DNA from: Xenopus tropicalis
Lineage: Eukaryota > Chordata > Amphibia > Anura > Pipidae
Length of the DNA: 64,000 nucleotides
Direction: 5' to 3'
Assembly: GCF_000004195.4 (NCBI RefSeq)
Contig: NC_030681.2
Coordinates: 92,139,681 to 92,203,680 of the forward strand
Shown: positions 43,090 through 55,146 of the stretch, piece after piece
How positions within the stretch are numbered: position 1 is the stretch's first letter
Layout: each line of letters begins with the position of its first letter
Translations under genes and position numbers: made by a program
The notes under the pieces: model-generated
What the model was told of the DNA's origin: nothing
What the model saw: the letters and a program-made list of their open reading frames with translations, nothing else
Database searches by the model: none

Positions 43090-45989
43090 TATCTTGATTT
43101 ATGTCCTATTGTTTGTAATTGTTTTGCTTCAGCCATACTGTATGTGTGTTTCCCAGTATATTGTATAGGGCTACGGAATTTGTTGGGTCTTTATAAGTAA
43201 ACTATAAAAATAATAAGCTTTACAATAAAAATATAAAAAATAAAAACAATTTAAAAAAAAACTAAAATAACATTTTAAAACACAATGAAATGTTTGTGTC
43301 AACCTACATTATATGGTTAACAGAAGAAACTTTCACTTATTCGAAGCAATAACAATATTTTATTTATGTGGCTATGTAAAGTTTATTTTTTTTCAATACT
43401 GCAAATATGGAAAGATAGAGTAATTTATTTCTGAAAGTATTTTCAAAACTTGATTGTTGGGGGAAAAAATTGGTATTAAAATTGAGAGTTTTTCATGATT
43501 GCTAGCATCTTTACAGAAATTCTTAAAAAGGGAAAACAGACAAAGAGAAATAACTTGACTGCTATCAAAATTGCATTATTCCATTTATTTTACAAATATA
43601 ACTGTTCAAAAGAACTTAAAGAATAAAATATCTTGGATATTGTAAATACACATCCATTGACTTGTACAGAAGCTTGCTATGTTTAAGTTACTGAATTATT
43701 CAATGTTTTTTTTGATTGATAGATCTTACAAGTTTGAAATTTGCAAGTGGGTACAAATTTCTGTCCAGTAGTTAGTAATAACTAGTAAAGGTAAGTAAGG
43801 TATACAAAAAGACAACAGTAAAACAGGGACAATGGCACTGACCGGAACAGCCTTTAAGATAGCAATAAGGTCGCCACAGAAAAAAAGAAAATATCAACTT
43901 AATTGTTCATCTTGTTATTAGCTGCTGGCCTATCCCTTTCTCTTTGTTTAGAATGGTGTGCAATAAGCCATATTTTGCAGTAATTTGTGCACACCCTATT
44001 TATTTTATCTTTAAAATCAATTTCATTTTTTTTCTTCAATACTGCACATATAGTGTGGGAGGAAATGACACTAAAGATCTTCTCAGTGATGGAATAACAG
44101 ACTAGAGCAGGGCTATTACTGCATTGTTAAACTGATAAAACCATAGGAAGTGTTTTATGATAGTGTTGTTAGTTGTTCACTGAGAAAAGCTTTCAGGAAA
44201 AAAAACTGACATTTTAGGAAACAGTTTAAAAAGAAAGTAGCTAAAAGAATTGTAATATGTTACGTGGGTATTTAAAAACAATGCATTTTGTGAAGGTGAC
44301 GCCATAAAGGTGTACTCTTGTCTAAGTAAAAAGTGATGTTTACTATTGCTATTGTAATGTTTTCTGAAAGCATTATATTTTGCCTGCTATTATTACATTT
44401 ATTTGTAAAGTGCTAACTTTACATCAGGGTAGCTAATTATTGGCAAACCAATTGATACATTAGGTAATGACAGACTTGCCCGCAATCAATATCAATATTC
44501 AGTCTTGTTCGTTTTGACAGTGTGAACAAAATGTTCTTTGCGTATAAGAGTGGACAAGTTTCATTCACTTGCTTCATTCCAAATCTTATTTTTCTGCAAA
44601 ACAAAGTAAAAACATAAAATAAAACCCCATGCCCGTCCGGCACTAATTATGCTGGGTCCCATACTAATTTTAGTATATAATACCAGATAGAGAAAAAGTA
44701 TGCAAAAATATACAATTACAGAACCGACTTTGAAAGATTTTTTGGATTTTCATGTAGTCGTGTATAACATCTGAGCTTTCCAACGGACAGACATCACTTC
44801 TACTGCTACTAGGTGGGTCAAAAGGGTCTAATAATAGGATCTTTATTATGGGCTACGATTTCCAGCAGTGCTGAGAAACTAGCCACAGCTGTGAATCTGC
44901 ATTTGACATTTTTGTTTTAGAGATAAAAATGCAATGTATATTCAAACTTGCACTAGATTTTTTGGGGTCCTTGAAAACAGGACATGAGATTTGATTTTTT
45001 TTCCCCTGAAAAAATAGAAACAGATGACAATATGAAAATTGAATTTCCTGGCTTGTATTTAGAGTTTTCATTATTTTACAGCAGCATTTCCACTTCATTA
45101 TCTCAGCAGCATATTTCATTAAATTTTTACTTGTATTATCTAAGGACAGAAAATGTCATTTTTATGAATTTAGTAATATACATATAATTGCTCTGTGAGA
45201 CAGAAAATATCCTAATAGTTAGCCAAATGATAGATATGTCAGTTGATTTGCGTATGAGTAAAGGTAACACTACAGCTAAAATAATTTGCCATTGTGCCAT
45301 GATTTTACAAGGCTTACTAGCTGCTGTAACATCCTACAAAAAGCTTTTATATATCTCAGCCTACAGACTTAGATGTTTAATGATGTTTAATTTGGTTTTC
45401 TTTGTCAAACCAACTTGATAATGCAACTATTAAAATGTGATATCCTCTGTCTATAAAATAATAAATGTTTCAGTTAATAAAACATTTATTGTGTCCAGCA
45501 CCAACACAGTGTTGGGCATAGATTTTTAAGCACTGTAACTATATGCCCATAAAAGGTTTAATGTTAAATCCTAATGCTGTTAGCAGGATTCAGATTCCCT
45601 TGTATCCAAACTGTTTATCTCACTGTTTAATCATGTGACTTCAAAGCTTTGGACAACAATTTTGTGTTTACTGTTGATGCCATGTGAAATTAATTTAAAC
45701 AAATTTAAATCTTACATCACAGGGTGTTGAAAAAGAATTTAAACTTGTGCTTTCTACTGTGGTGTAGAATATGTCTTGTGTGATCTTCAGTATTAAACTG
45801 CTGTTGTAGGAACCTGTGCTCTCTGCCATTATACTGGCACTTGAGTATCTATGATGTGCCAAACAACAATAAATGAATATATCCTCCCCTGTCTCTGGTT
45901 CTTATCCTGTTCAGCTGTCTATTAAAGGTCATATTACTTAATCATTATTGCAAGTTGATTTGGTGCCTGTACATATACCTTGGTACTTA
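43090..45989. other. 2.9 kb AT-rich DNA without recognised features
   Basis: This is the longest repeat-poor stretch in the window. No exon, RNA gene or repeat family is recognised. A conserved regulatory element cannot be judged without comparison to another frog. Confidence 0.5.
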
Positions 45990-46439
45990 GGGGCCGATTC
46001 ACTAAGGTACGAATCCGACTCACGAAATCCGATCATTTCTGATTATTGCAAATGTCACAAGAATTCTTTTCGTTTGAATACGAAAATTTTGTACTTACGA
46101 TCTGAAAGTTCAGAAATTTTCGTATTGAAACGATTGCTTGCGAATGGCAAAATTTTCATATCCGAACGATCGTAAACAGTGGGAAAACCTTTCTGACTTT
46201 GAACCTTCAGTGCATGATTTTGGAAGCCTCCCATAGGACTCAATGGCACTCTGCAGCTTCACCTGGCTCAAGAAAAGTCACGATACTGAAGCTGAAATGA
46301 ATCTGAAACGTTCGTACTCCTTGCGACAAATACGATTTTGTTGCACAAATTGTACAGTACAAAAAATTTGTGCAAATTAACAAAAGAAAACACAGAAAAT
46401 ACGCACAGTTCTAAAGCTTAGAAAATTTATGAATTTATA
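45990..46439. mobile_element. TCG-rich palindromic element, diverged, core type 1
   Basis: Starts GGGGCCGATTCACTAAGGTA after TTA, holds the core (TGGAAGCCTCCCATAGGACT, TGCAGCTTCACCTGGCTC) and then fades. No right-hand GCCCC end is present before the next copy starts at 46440. Confidence 0.7.
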
Positions 46440-46955
46440 GGGGCTGATTTACTAACCCACGAATCCGAATCCGAATTGGAAAAATTCCGATTGGAAAACG
46501 AACATTTTGCGACTTTTTCGTATTTTTTGTGATTTTTTCGTCGCCGTTACAACTTTTCGTAAATTGTCGCGACTTTTTCGTAACCATTACGACTTGCACG
46601 AAAAGTTGCGACTTTTTCATAGCCATTACGATTTGCTCGTATCTTGTCGCGACTTTTTCGTATTGAGCGCTCGTAAGCGGCGGAACTTTCAGACTTAGCA
46701 TGATTTTGGAAGCCTCCCATAGGACTCAATGCCACTCTGCAGCTCCAACCTGGCCCAAGAAAAGTCACCATACTGAAGCTTGAATGAATCCGAAACTTTC
46801 GTACTCTGCGCGAAAGCTGCGAAAAAGTCGCGACTTTTTGCGCAAGTCATAGCGCTACGAAAAGTTTCCGAGAAAAAACGCAAAATACCGATCATTACGA
46901 AAAAAAAACGCATTCGGACGCCTTCGGACCGTTCGTGGATTAGTAAATCAGCCCC
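46440..46955. mobile_element. TCG-rich palindromic element, core type 1
   Basis: Ends GGGGCTGATTTACTAACCCA and GGATTAGTAAATCAGCCCC, with the core TGGAAGCCTCCCATAGGACT and TGCAGCTCCAACCTGGCCCA. Very similar to 39455-40015 and directly follows another family member. Confidence 0.8.
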
Positions 46956-47716
46956 TTAGTATTCAGAGTCAACCAACAACGGAAGTAACATCATGATGTG
47001 CGAGTGATGTGCAAGGCTCCACACAGGTGCCCCTTACTCCCCACCTCTGCTGCTGAAATCTAGTAGGAAAATATACAGCAGCACTGGAAGTTTTCTTCAC
47101 CATATAGACATCCAAGGGCCACCCCCCCTAAAGCTGCCATCCTAGCGATAGCTCTCGAGTGCCTATATGGTAAATTAGCCCTGAGCTCCAAGAGAGCAAT
47201 ATTTAAGGTAGTAATTTTATTCTTCACCATAGCAATTTCCCCCATTATACTGCACACACACCAATAATAATTACTGGTATGCCTCTAGCACTGTTTAAAT
47301 GTTGCACCACCTATTGTTCACGTGTTTTTCCTTTAGAAATGTCTTCCTTGGGTTACAATACTTTACCATGTGATCAAGCATAATCCAGGAAATTATCAGT
47401 AAAGCTGCTATCTTTATACTGTTCACAGATAGAGATATTCCATCCGCAGTAATCCTACCCCATCCAGCCTTGTGGTGGCATCATTCCCACTCCCAGTCTT
47501 GGTTTATAAGTGCAGATTATTATTTTCCTCTTTTCTTGTGTTCCTGGTTTCTATGTAAGATTATATTCATGTTATATGCCATCACCTCATGGCTCATCAG
47601 TTATTGCCCAGGCATCTAGGCTTTGCTGTTTCACATACAGTATGCCTCTTTTCTTTATGCGTTTATATATGCTACTGACCGAAGTGTTTCAATGTACTTT
47701 GCTATGCTGTATAATG
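46956..47716. other. Intergenic DNA, nothing recognised
   Basis: No supported gene or repeat family. Confidence 0.45.
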
Positions 47717-47724
47717 CTGTAGAG

Positions 47725-48672
47725 CAGTGCTGTCCAACTTCTACGGTGCCGAGGGCCGGAATTTCTCTAGCATACATGGTGGAGGGCCGCTAATGGAAGC
47801 CAGTTTTGACCACTCCCCTTTTTGAAACCACACCCACTTCAAACCACACCTATTTTATCACAATGGTGGTAGCACAGCAAAATCCCAAATGCTTGGTCCT
47901 TACTGTGGGGATATCAACCATCATTCATATGTGAAAGAATTATGTCATATTAAGATATACCCTTAAATTCCATATGCCTCCTCCTCCCCTGTGGATAGCA
48001 GAGCAACCCCCAGTACATAATTACACACCTTAGGAACCATTTAATGGCTATTTACAACTGCTAACAAACTCCCACAACAAACCCCTGCCAGGTTCACCTC
48101 CCACAAGCAGCATAGGGCAAGCAGAGTATGGCACACACAGGCAGCACTCTGCCTGTCCTATGCTGCCTGTGTGTGCCATACTCTGCCTGCCCTACCCTGC
48201 CTGTGTGTGCGCCATACTCTGCCTTCCCTATGCTGCCTCTATGTGCCATACTCTGCCTGCCCTACCCTGCCTGTGTGTGCCATACTCTGCCTGCCCTACC
48301 CTGCCTGTGTGTGCCATACTCTGCCTGCCCTACCCTGCCTGTGTGTGCCATACTCTGCCTGCCCTACCCTTCCTGTGTGTGCCATACCCTCCCTGACCTA
48401 TGCTGCCTGTGTGTGCCATACTCTACCTGCCCTATGCTGGCTGTATGTGCCATACTCTGCCTACAGTACCTATAAAAGGTGTGAAAAACACAGGGGATTA
48501 CATGTTTAAACAATACAGAGGGATTACAGCCTGAATCTGAGGTGAGAACCATGCAGGGGGGCCAGTTAATCTCAGTACTGATACCATTTAATGCTTACTC
48601 AAAGGTAAGCCATCAAAACAGCCAGACAGGTGGGGGGCCACACAGAGGGGGGTCGCCAGTTGGACAGCACTG
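47725..48672 (+). mobile_element. Non-autonomous hAT element with VNTR (CAGTGCTGTCCAACT ends)
   Basis: Perfect 8-bp duplication CTGTAGAG on both sides (47717-47724, 48673-48680). Ends CAGTGCTGTCCAACT and AGTTGGACAGCACTG are perfect inverted repeats. CCGAGGGCCGGAATTTCTC and GAGGGCCGCTAATGG follow the left end. The interior includes a 34-bp tandem repeat. No transposase. Confidence 0.95.
48143..48470 (+). repeat. 34-bp VNTR, about 9-10 units
   Basis: Units of CTGTGTGTGCCATACTCTGC / CTGCCCTACC type are repeated head to tail. Because 34 is not a multiple of three, all three frames stay open and give false cysteine-rich peptides. Confidence 0.9.
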
Positions 48673-48917
48673 CTGTAGAGTATCAGGAAGCATTGTCTCT
48701 TTTTTATTCCCCAATTTTACTTTCCCTTTCCTTCAGTCTGTCCCAGTTAATTGACGAAGGAAGAATTTTAACTGCATGTCAAGCTGCACAAACTTTAAAT
48801 CTCCACCTACTGTGCATATACAAGATGTGGATATTAACATGTGTAAGTGTGGCATGTATAATATACAGTAATTGCACATGTGATATAGTGTATATATACA
48901 TTATTATCTTTCCTGAT

Positions 48918-49558
48918 TAGGGTTGCCGCTTCGCCCCCTGAAAGGAACAGTTTAAAGTAAAAATGAAATTCGGTAAAATAGATAAACTGCGAAAAAAAAA
49001 TGTTTTCAATATTGTTAGCCAAAAATGAAATCTATAAAGGCTGGAGTGGGGAGATGTCTAACATAATAGCCAGAACACTACTTCCTGCTTTCAGCTCTCT
49101 AACCTCTTAGTTAGTCAGTGGCTTTGGAGGGGGGCATAAATGTTTAGTTAGTTTGCTTTTAAATCTGACCTGCATGCTCCCAAACTAACTGAACAATTAT
49201 GTCCCATGCCCCCCCCCCCAAAGTCACTGACTAACTAAGAGGTTAGAGAGTTGAAAGTAGTAGTAGTATTCTGGCTATTATGTTAGACATCTGCCCACTC
49301 CAGCCTTTATAGATTACATATTTGTTTATTTTGCGCAGTTTATCTATTTTACCCAGTTTCATTTTTACACTGAACTGTTCCTTTTATACCTGCCACATAC
49401 CGAATCTACATTAGCAAGTCATTCAGCTGCATTCTGCAGACTGAACTGATGTGTAGCCATGCAGCATGCAACTAAATGAATAAATGAATTGCTAATTAGC
49501 CATGCAGAATGTGGATTCAATATGTGGCTGGTATTAATAGGTTGTGGTGGCAACCCTA
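48918..49558. mobile_element. hAT-type element (TAGGGTTGCC ends) with nested MITE
   Basis: TTCCTGAT is duplicated at 48910-48917 and 49559-49566. Ends TAGGGTTGCC and GGCAACCCTA are inverted repeats. About 70 percent of the interval is the nested MITE 48939-49386. Confidence 0.85.
48939..49386 (+). mobile_element. Long-palindrome MITE, T2-like ends
   Basis: The two arms (AAAGGAACAGTTTAAAGTAA ... and ... TTTACACTGAACTGTTCC) are complementary over most of the element. ATAGCCAGAACACTAC, AACCTCTTAGTTAGTCAGTG and CCACTCCAGCCTTTATAGAT all have partners. The TTAA ends are decayed to TGAA and TTTATA. Confidence 0.8.
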
Positions 49559-49566
49559 TTCCTGAT

Positions 49567-50839
49567 ATTGTAACCTATGTGTTTTACATATAATGTTTTA
49601 ATTTTGGGTGAAGCCACATGTGAAACTACATAACCAGACATGGAATGGTATAGCTAGTTCTGGTAGGTCTTCAGTAAATACTTTTGCCCATCTGTGCAAG
49701 CTTTACATCATCCCAAAATGTTGTTGATTCGCCAAAATGGGGGACCTGGTGCCCATGCACTGGCTACACAAATAGATGGTGAAGAGGGTGGAAGCATGTG
49801 AGGAGTGCAGTGACATCTAACAAGTGCAGAATGGAATGTGAAAGTCATTTCCTGCGCTGCCTCTATGCCTAAAGGCAGGGTAGGCAACATACGAGTGATA
49901 GCTGAGATTTTTAAATACCATTATAGCAGGTATGGAAGTTTCAATTTAAAAAAAAAAAAAAAAAAAATATTTAATTTGAAAAGGACTTTTATTATACAGT
50001 TTTTATGTATGGGGATAGGTTCCCATTAAGGGATTTTTAGTGCAACTGACTGGTGGGAAATTTGTGGCCCCGTTACTGTAGTAAGTACTGTAACTAACCC
50101 CTATTATTAAATATATATTTTTACTTTTAAAACTGTATGGCTGGACATTACTTAACTAATTTATATAGGTAGGACCTACATTATCATATTCATTTAAGTT
50201 GCATTTTTGTAGACTAGTAAGAACTCCTACCGTGAAAACGTCAGTTTCAAGGAATCACCTTGCAAAGTAAGTAAAACTGTAATTTTAAGTTGTTTAGGGA
50301 AGATTTGGTAGAAATTGTAGTGTAAAGGTTTTGGTTCTCAAACCAAATTTATTACATTTAATTTATTGGTAACTCTCTGATAATTTATTCTGTTATATTC
50401 ATTCATATAATTCATTAATAGATTAAAGTCATTGTTCTGGTAGAGCGCGTGTTGTCATTATATATGCACTAAACTATATGCAATTGCTGTTAGACAAATG
50501 TCCTCCAAGTCCAGTCTTTTTCGTGGTTAAATCTGCACCCATCTGAACCCACCTCCAAAAAATAAAAGCTTTAAAAAGCTAGTTCTTGTATCAGTTTTGT
50601 ACCAAAAGTTTCTTTAATGACCATTGTATTTTCTCACTTCTCACTAGAAAAGCATCCAACCCTTTCCTAAAAATGTCTAATGTGTCTACCAGAAAAAGCA
50701 CTTTTTTACAGCTCTCACTGTAAAAAAACCTTTTAACACCTCATAATGGATCCTCTTTTCTTCTAATCCCTTGAGTGGAATGATATAATAGTGAACTAGA
50801 AAGGAAAGTTTGAGAACAAACTTCATGTTGGGTTGAAAA
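49567..50839. other. Intergenic DNA, nothing recognised
   Basis: No gene or defined repeat apart from an A-run at 49948-49967. Confidence 0.45.
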
Positions 50840-51800
50840 ATGTGAAGTCACTGAATGAAATCTGATTGGCTGTTGTTGGCCCCACCCACTTTTCCTAACC
50901 TTGGATCACAGTTATATAGTAAAAATCACTGTGCAAAGTTTAGGGACCCTGGTTTTAATAGTGTCTGAATGGCAGCAATTTAAATTTCCCCACTAAAAGT
51001 CAATGAGTGGCATCCAATTGGCGGTTGGTTGCTCCGCCCACTTTTTCTAAACTGGAACTGAAGTTTAGGGACCCTGGGATTAATATTTAAAGGACGGCAG
51101 CAGTTTAAATTTAAACCAATAAAAGTCAATAGGTAAATTGTGATTGGTGGTTGGTGGGTGTGCCCACTTTTTCTAACCTTGAGTCGAAGTCACCCAGTGA
51201 CCAACAGTGGGCACCCTGGCATAAATAGTATGAGAATGACAGAATTTTAAATTTAAACCAATAAAATTCAATGGATAAAATCTGATTGGCTGTTAGTGGC
51301 CCAACCCACTTTTCCTATTTTTGGACTGCAGTCCCCCAGTGACCAACTTTGCAAAGTTTGGGTACTCAGGCATAAAAAATGTGGGACTGACAGCATTTTA
51401 CACTTCACCATGGAAAGTAAATAGGTGATATGTGATTGGCTGTTGGTGGCTTCGCCCAGTGACTAACTTTGGAAAGTTTAACAACCCTGGAATTAATACT
51501 TAAATAATGGCATCAGTTTAAATATAAATCAATTAAATTTAATGGGTAAAAATGGATTGGCTGTTGGTGGCTCCGCCCACTTGTTCTAACCCTGAATATG
51601 TAGTCAGCCAGTGACTGACTGTGCATAGTTTGGGAACCCTGACATAAATAGTGTGAAAAAGGCAGCATTTTAAATTTAAACAAAAAAATCAATAGGTGAA
51701 GTCTGATTGGCTGTTGGTGGCTCCACCCACTTTTTAAAACCTAAAAATTCAGTCCCCTAGTGACCCTGGTGTTAATACTGTGAAAATGGCAGCAGTTTGA
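50840..51800 (+). repeat. Diverged tandem array of ~120-153 bp units, seven copies
   Basis: Each unit has GATTGGCTGTTGGTGGC followed by a variant of TCCGCCCACTTTTTCTAACC, then CCCAGTGACCAACTTTGC, GGGACCCTGG, and AATGGCAGCAGTTTAAATTT. ATTGG sites lie near 50865, 51016, 51143, 51285, 51434, 51556 and 51706. The inverted CCAAT box next to a GC-box-like motif recurs in nearly every unit. Divergence is high, so it is an old array. Confidence 0.9.
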
Positions 51801-53061
51801 ATTACTAATTTATGTCTACACTCTAATCTACAATCATTTTACAATCCAACCCTACATTTGAGTGAGGTTTCCTAAATTAGGAAACCTGCATTTTAAAAAG
51901 TAAAAACTAAAAAGCACAAATTAAATACTGTACTTGTAGTGGAAAGTACTGCCATGCATGGACAGCCTTTTGGGATCTTAATCAAAAGTATTTTCTGACA
52001 CCTTGAATAGTCGGGATTAATTGAAGAAATACAAAAAAAAACTAGTGGATAAGTGACACAGCATGAAATATTTTTTAGCCTCATTGAAAATAAATGGAAA
52101 ACGTTTGCATAAAATCCACAAGAAAATCCAAACTTTAGTTTTTTTAAGTTTTCCCCTCAATTTACAATATATTTTTGTGGTCCCCTGAAAAATGCAAAAT
52201 GGAGGTTCCATTAAATTTGGTTGGAATTTTTCTCTTAAATGAGCTAGCCTTCAAGAAAAAAAACAAAAAGTCGCTCTTTTTTTTCCCCACACAATTTTTT
52301 TTCCTAGCAACATTTTTGATAAATTTGACACAGGATGAACAATTATGTTCATCCTCTGTATGCTGTAAAGATACATACTGCTGTCTTTTTAACTTGTACA
52401 TGCCATGTCTTCTATTTTGCCCTCTGGGTCTGTAACAAAAGTACATGTCAACACTAAAGACATAAAAAATTGATCAAGACCTTTTTTTGTGTTCAGCTTT
52501 TTTGTTCACTCTTGTGGGTACCCAAAAGACAGACTAAAATTAGTGAACTCTTCTGTTGCCATGGTATGGAATGTATAAAAATGTACCTACACGGCAGGGA
52601 GTATGTACTATGATGGGGACAGGGCCCATCTTATGAACTGCTGTGAATTGGACTCTTTCTTAGGTCTGTATATTGCATCCTCAGCTGTTTATTAGTGAGT
52701 TCCATTTGTTTAATAAAAGAAACAGGACCTTCCGTTGCAGCTTGTTCCTGTCTGGGGCAGTACTACTAAGGTCCTTTGATCTTATTCTTTTTTGGCTGAT
52801 AAATATTCAGTCACTTGCACTAGATTTCTGTGTGATCTACTTTTCTGTGCTAATTACTGTTACTGGCATGTCCTCCTGCTACTCTTTTCAGATACATTTG
52901 CTTGTTAACCCTGTATTTCAGTATGGTTATTTATGCTCAGTTTTACGGTAATGGCTTACAAAATTGTTTCTACTATTCTAACATTCAGCATCTGCTGTGT
53001 CTTGTACCATCATCCCTCTCGATCCAACTTACATTCATTCTTTCTCCCTTGCTTTCCAGTA
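51801..53061. other. Intergenic DNA, nothing recognised
   Basis: AT-rich, no supported exon or repeat family. Confidence 0.45.
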
Positions 53062-53066
53062 TCCAC

Positions 53067-53666
53067 TGTAAGGCGCTCTGCCGGGCGGCGCGTTCTCCTA
53101 CCTTAGTTCGTGCTGGCCAGCAGACGCGCTCTGGTATGGGCCCACACTTCCGGGTTCCGCGGGGACGGCGTGGCAGTACTGCGCATGCGCGATGACGCGC
53201 GGACATGCGCAGTTGCGCGCCTTGAAGCTTTGGGCGCCAACTTTGTGCAGGTTTTAGTTCTTCCGGTTCCTTTTTGTTTTTGGCGCCAAAAACTGCTATT
53301 TAAACCCCTTCCTTCAGTGTTTCATTGCCCAAGCTGGCTTCTGGTTTATTATCAGTACCTGCTCAAGCATTTTGATTGTTGTTTCCGGTTTTGACCTTTG
53401 CCTGTACCCTGACTACGATTTCTGCTACCTGCCTCGACCTTTGCCTGTACCCCGACTACGATTCTGCCTTCGCCTCGCCGGTACCTTGTTTTTGTCTGAA
53501 CTCTGAAAGTTTGCAGGACCCCAGCTTGGACCCAGCAGAAAGTTCCGGGGCCCCAAAAGGGCGTCGGTGAAGACCGGGAAGGGCTGGGAGTTCCTGTTTT
53601 ACCGTAAGAGTCAGACTTTTGCATCCAGCGGTCGTTCACTGGTTCCTACCTAACTTGAACGTTACA
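53067..53666 (+). mobile_element. Solo LTR, 600 bp
   Basis: Starts TGTAAGGCGCTC and ends ACGTTACA, with the 5-bp duplication TCCAC on both sides (53062-53066, 53667-53671). The first part is unusually CpG-rich, with the NRF-1-like palindrome GCGCATGCGC (53181-53190) and a repeat ACATGCGCAGTTGCGCGC. A TATA-like CTATTTAAACC lies at about 53295. A duplicated GACCTTTGCCTGTACCC block follows. It resembles Xenopus Gypsy-type LTRs from memory. No internal region adjoins, so it is the product of LTR-LTR recombination. Confidence 0.9.
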
Positions 53667-53671
53667 TCCAC

Positions 53672-54066
53672 CTGCTCTGTCACTGAAACAAGGCTTATTC
53701 ATTGAAGCCTCTCCTTTAGACTGCTTCCTTCTTGCCTGTCTTTACTAGAAGTCTTTCGATATACCATAGGACATGGTTTGTTAAAAGGTTTATTTTACCA
53801 CAGAACACTTATTGCTTGGTTATCATGCAACTTTGAGCTGCAAGAGAAGAGAGTAGTTATAAGTATATTGGTTGGGGGTAACACAAAGGGAAAAACAGGG
53901 TACAGGCTTTAGTAATAAACCCACCAGGAAGTGGGGGGGGGGGCAAATTTCCCTGCAAACTGGAGGCTGCCACTCTAGGGCCAACACATACTTAAATAAA
54001 TCACACTGCAAAGTCCATATTGTGTTGCCAAAAGCTCACGAACTGTACTTTTCTATAATTACCGCC
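53672..54066. other. Short intergenic gap, nothing recognised
   Basis: No gene or repeat identified; contains a G-run at 53933-53943. Confidence 0.45.
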
Positions 54067-54280
54067 TGCCCCAAGTAGGTGTTAATTTTCGCACAGACTA
54101 ATACGATATTTAGCGCATCTAAGTGTTTGTGAATCATGCGCAATGCAGTAAAATTAACGCATTCAGTTTCATGCTATTGAACGCACGCGATAATTTAGCG
54201 ATTCACACATTTTTTTCGCATCAATTTTAACACAAAAAAGCATGCGATACATTTATCGACCTTTAGTGAATAAACCCTAT
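54067..54280. repeat. Half copy of the palindromic element at 13783
   Basis: CCCCAAGTAGGTGTTAATTT through GCATGCGATA to TTTAGTGAATAAACCCTA matches the complement of 13786-14045. Only one arm is present. Confidence 0.8.
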
Positions 54281-54283
54281 AGT

Positions 54284-55146
54284 GCCTTTTATTACATAAA
54301 CCCAGAAATCCATATAAACTAAAAGACCCAAATGGTAGATAGTTTACAGTGCCCTATGGAAAAACCATATGGATTTCAAATTGTTTTATAATTTGCCCTA
54401 CAGAATATTAAATATTTTCAGACAGACACAAGTAATCCATATGTTTTAAGTACTATAGGAAGAGCCTTTTTTAAAAGTAATAATGCTGTAAGCTAACTAT
54501 GTTTATATGCTGCTTTTGTATAGGTTTTATGACACCAATAGAATGTACATAGATAAACAAAAGGAAGCCAAGAAGGTAACAAATGCGTCAAACCACTGTG
54601 TATAGATCAAGATATTGTTTTCTTAGAAGCCTTTCCTCTCGGTCTGTGTGTTTATGCCTTTTGTTATTGCTGAGCCTTTCACTGCTCCTTTCATGTTTCT
54701 TTTAGATAAGGTATAAAACAGAGGTTCTTTTAAGCATATAGTTTGTCTTGTTTTCTGATTCCATTGGGAACATTTATATTTCAAGTACTGGAAAACTATC
54801 TAATATTAGCTGTGTTTAGGTAACCTTTTAAATCTCTTGATATGAATACCCTAACATTTTTATTGTTTAAGAAAAGAGGTTTCTCACAGCAAGAACTTAT
54901 TTGTTCTTTTACAACCTGTGACAGATAATTAATTTAATTATCACAGGACTCTTAAAAGCAAATAGCAGGTTTTTATACTATACCGTAACTACAACCAATA
55001 TAAGCAATTATGATGTTAAAGTACATCCTTTAGCAATGTCTTGCACTACAAAACTTATTGCATGCTCTACCTCCCATAAAGTCCTAAAGTGTTTCCTAGT
55101 CTGTCATAACTGTTCAACTGTGTACCCTGACTAGTATGATGTTATT
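54284..55146. other. Intergenic DNA, nothing recognised
   Basis: No gene or defined repeat recognised. Confidence 0.45.

Noticed and set aside
48128..48509. Cysteine-rich repeat proteins in several frames
   Set aside because: A 34-bp tandem repeat keeps all frames open; no gene signals.
50442..50455. tRNA-like GGTAGAGCGCGTG sequence
   Set aside because: No cloverleaf or acceptor stem around it.
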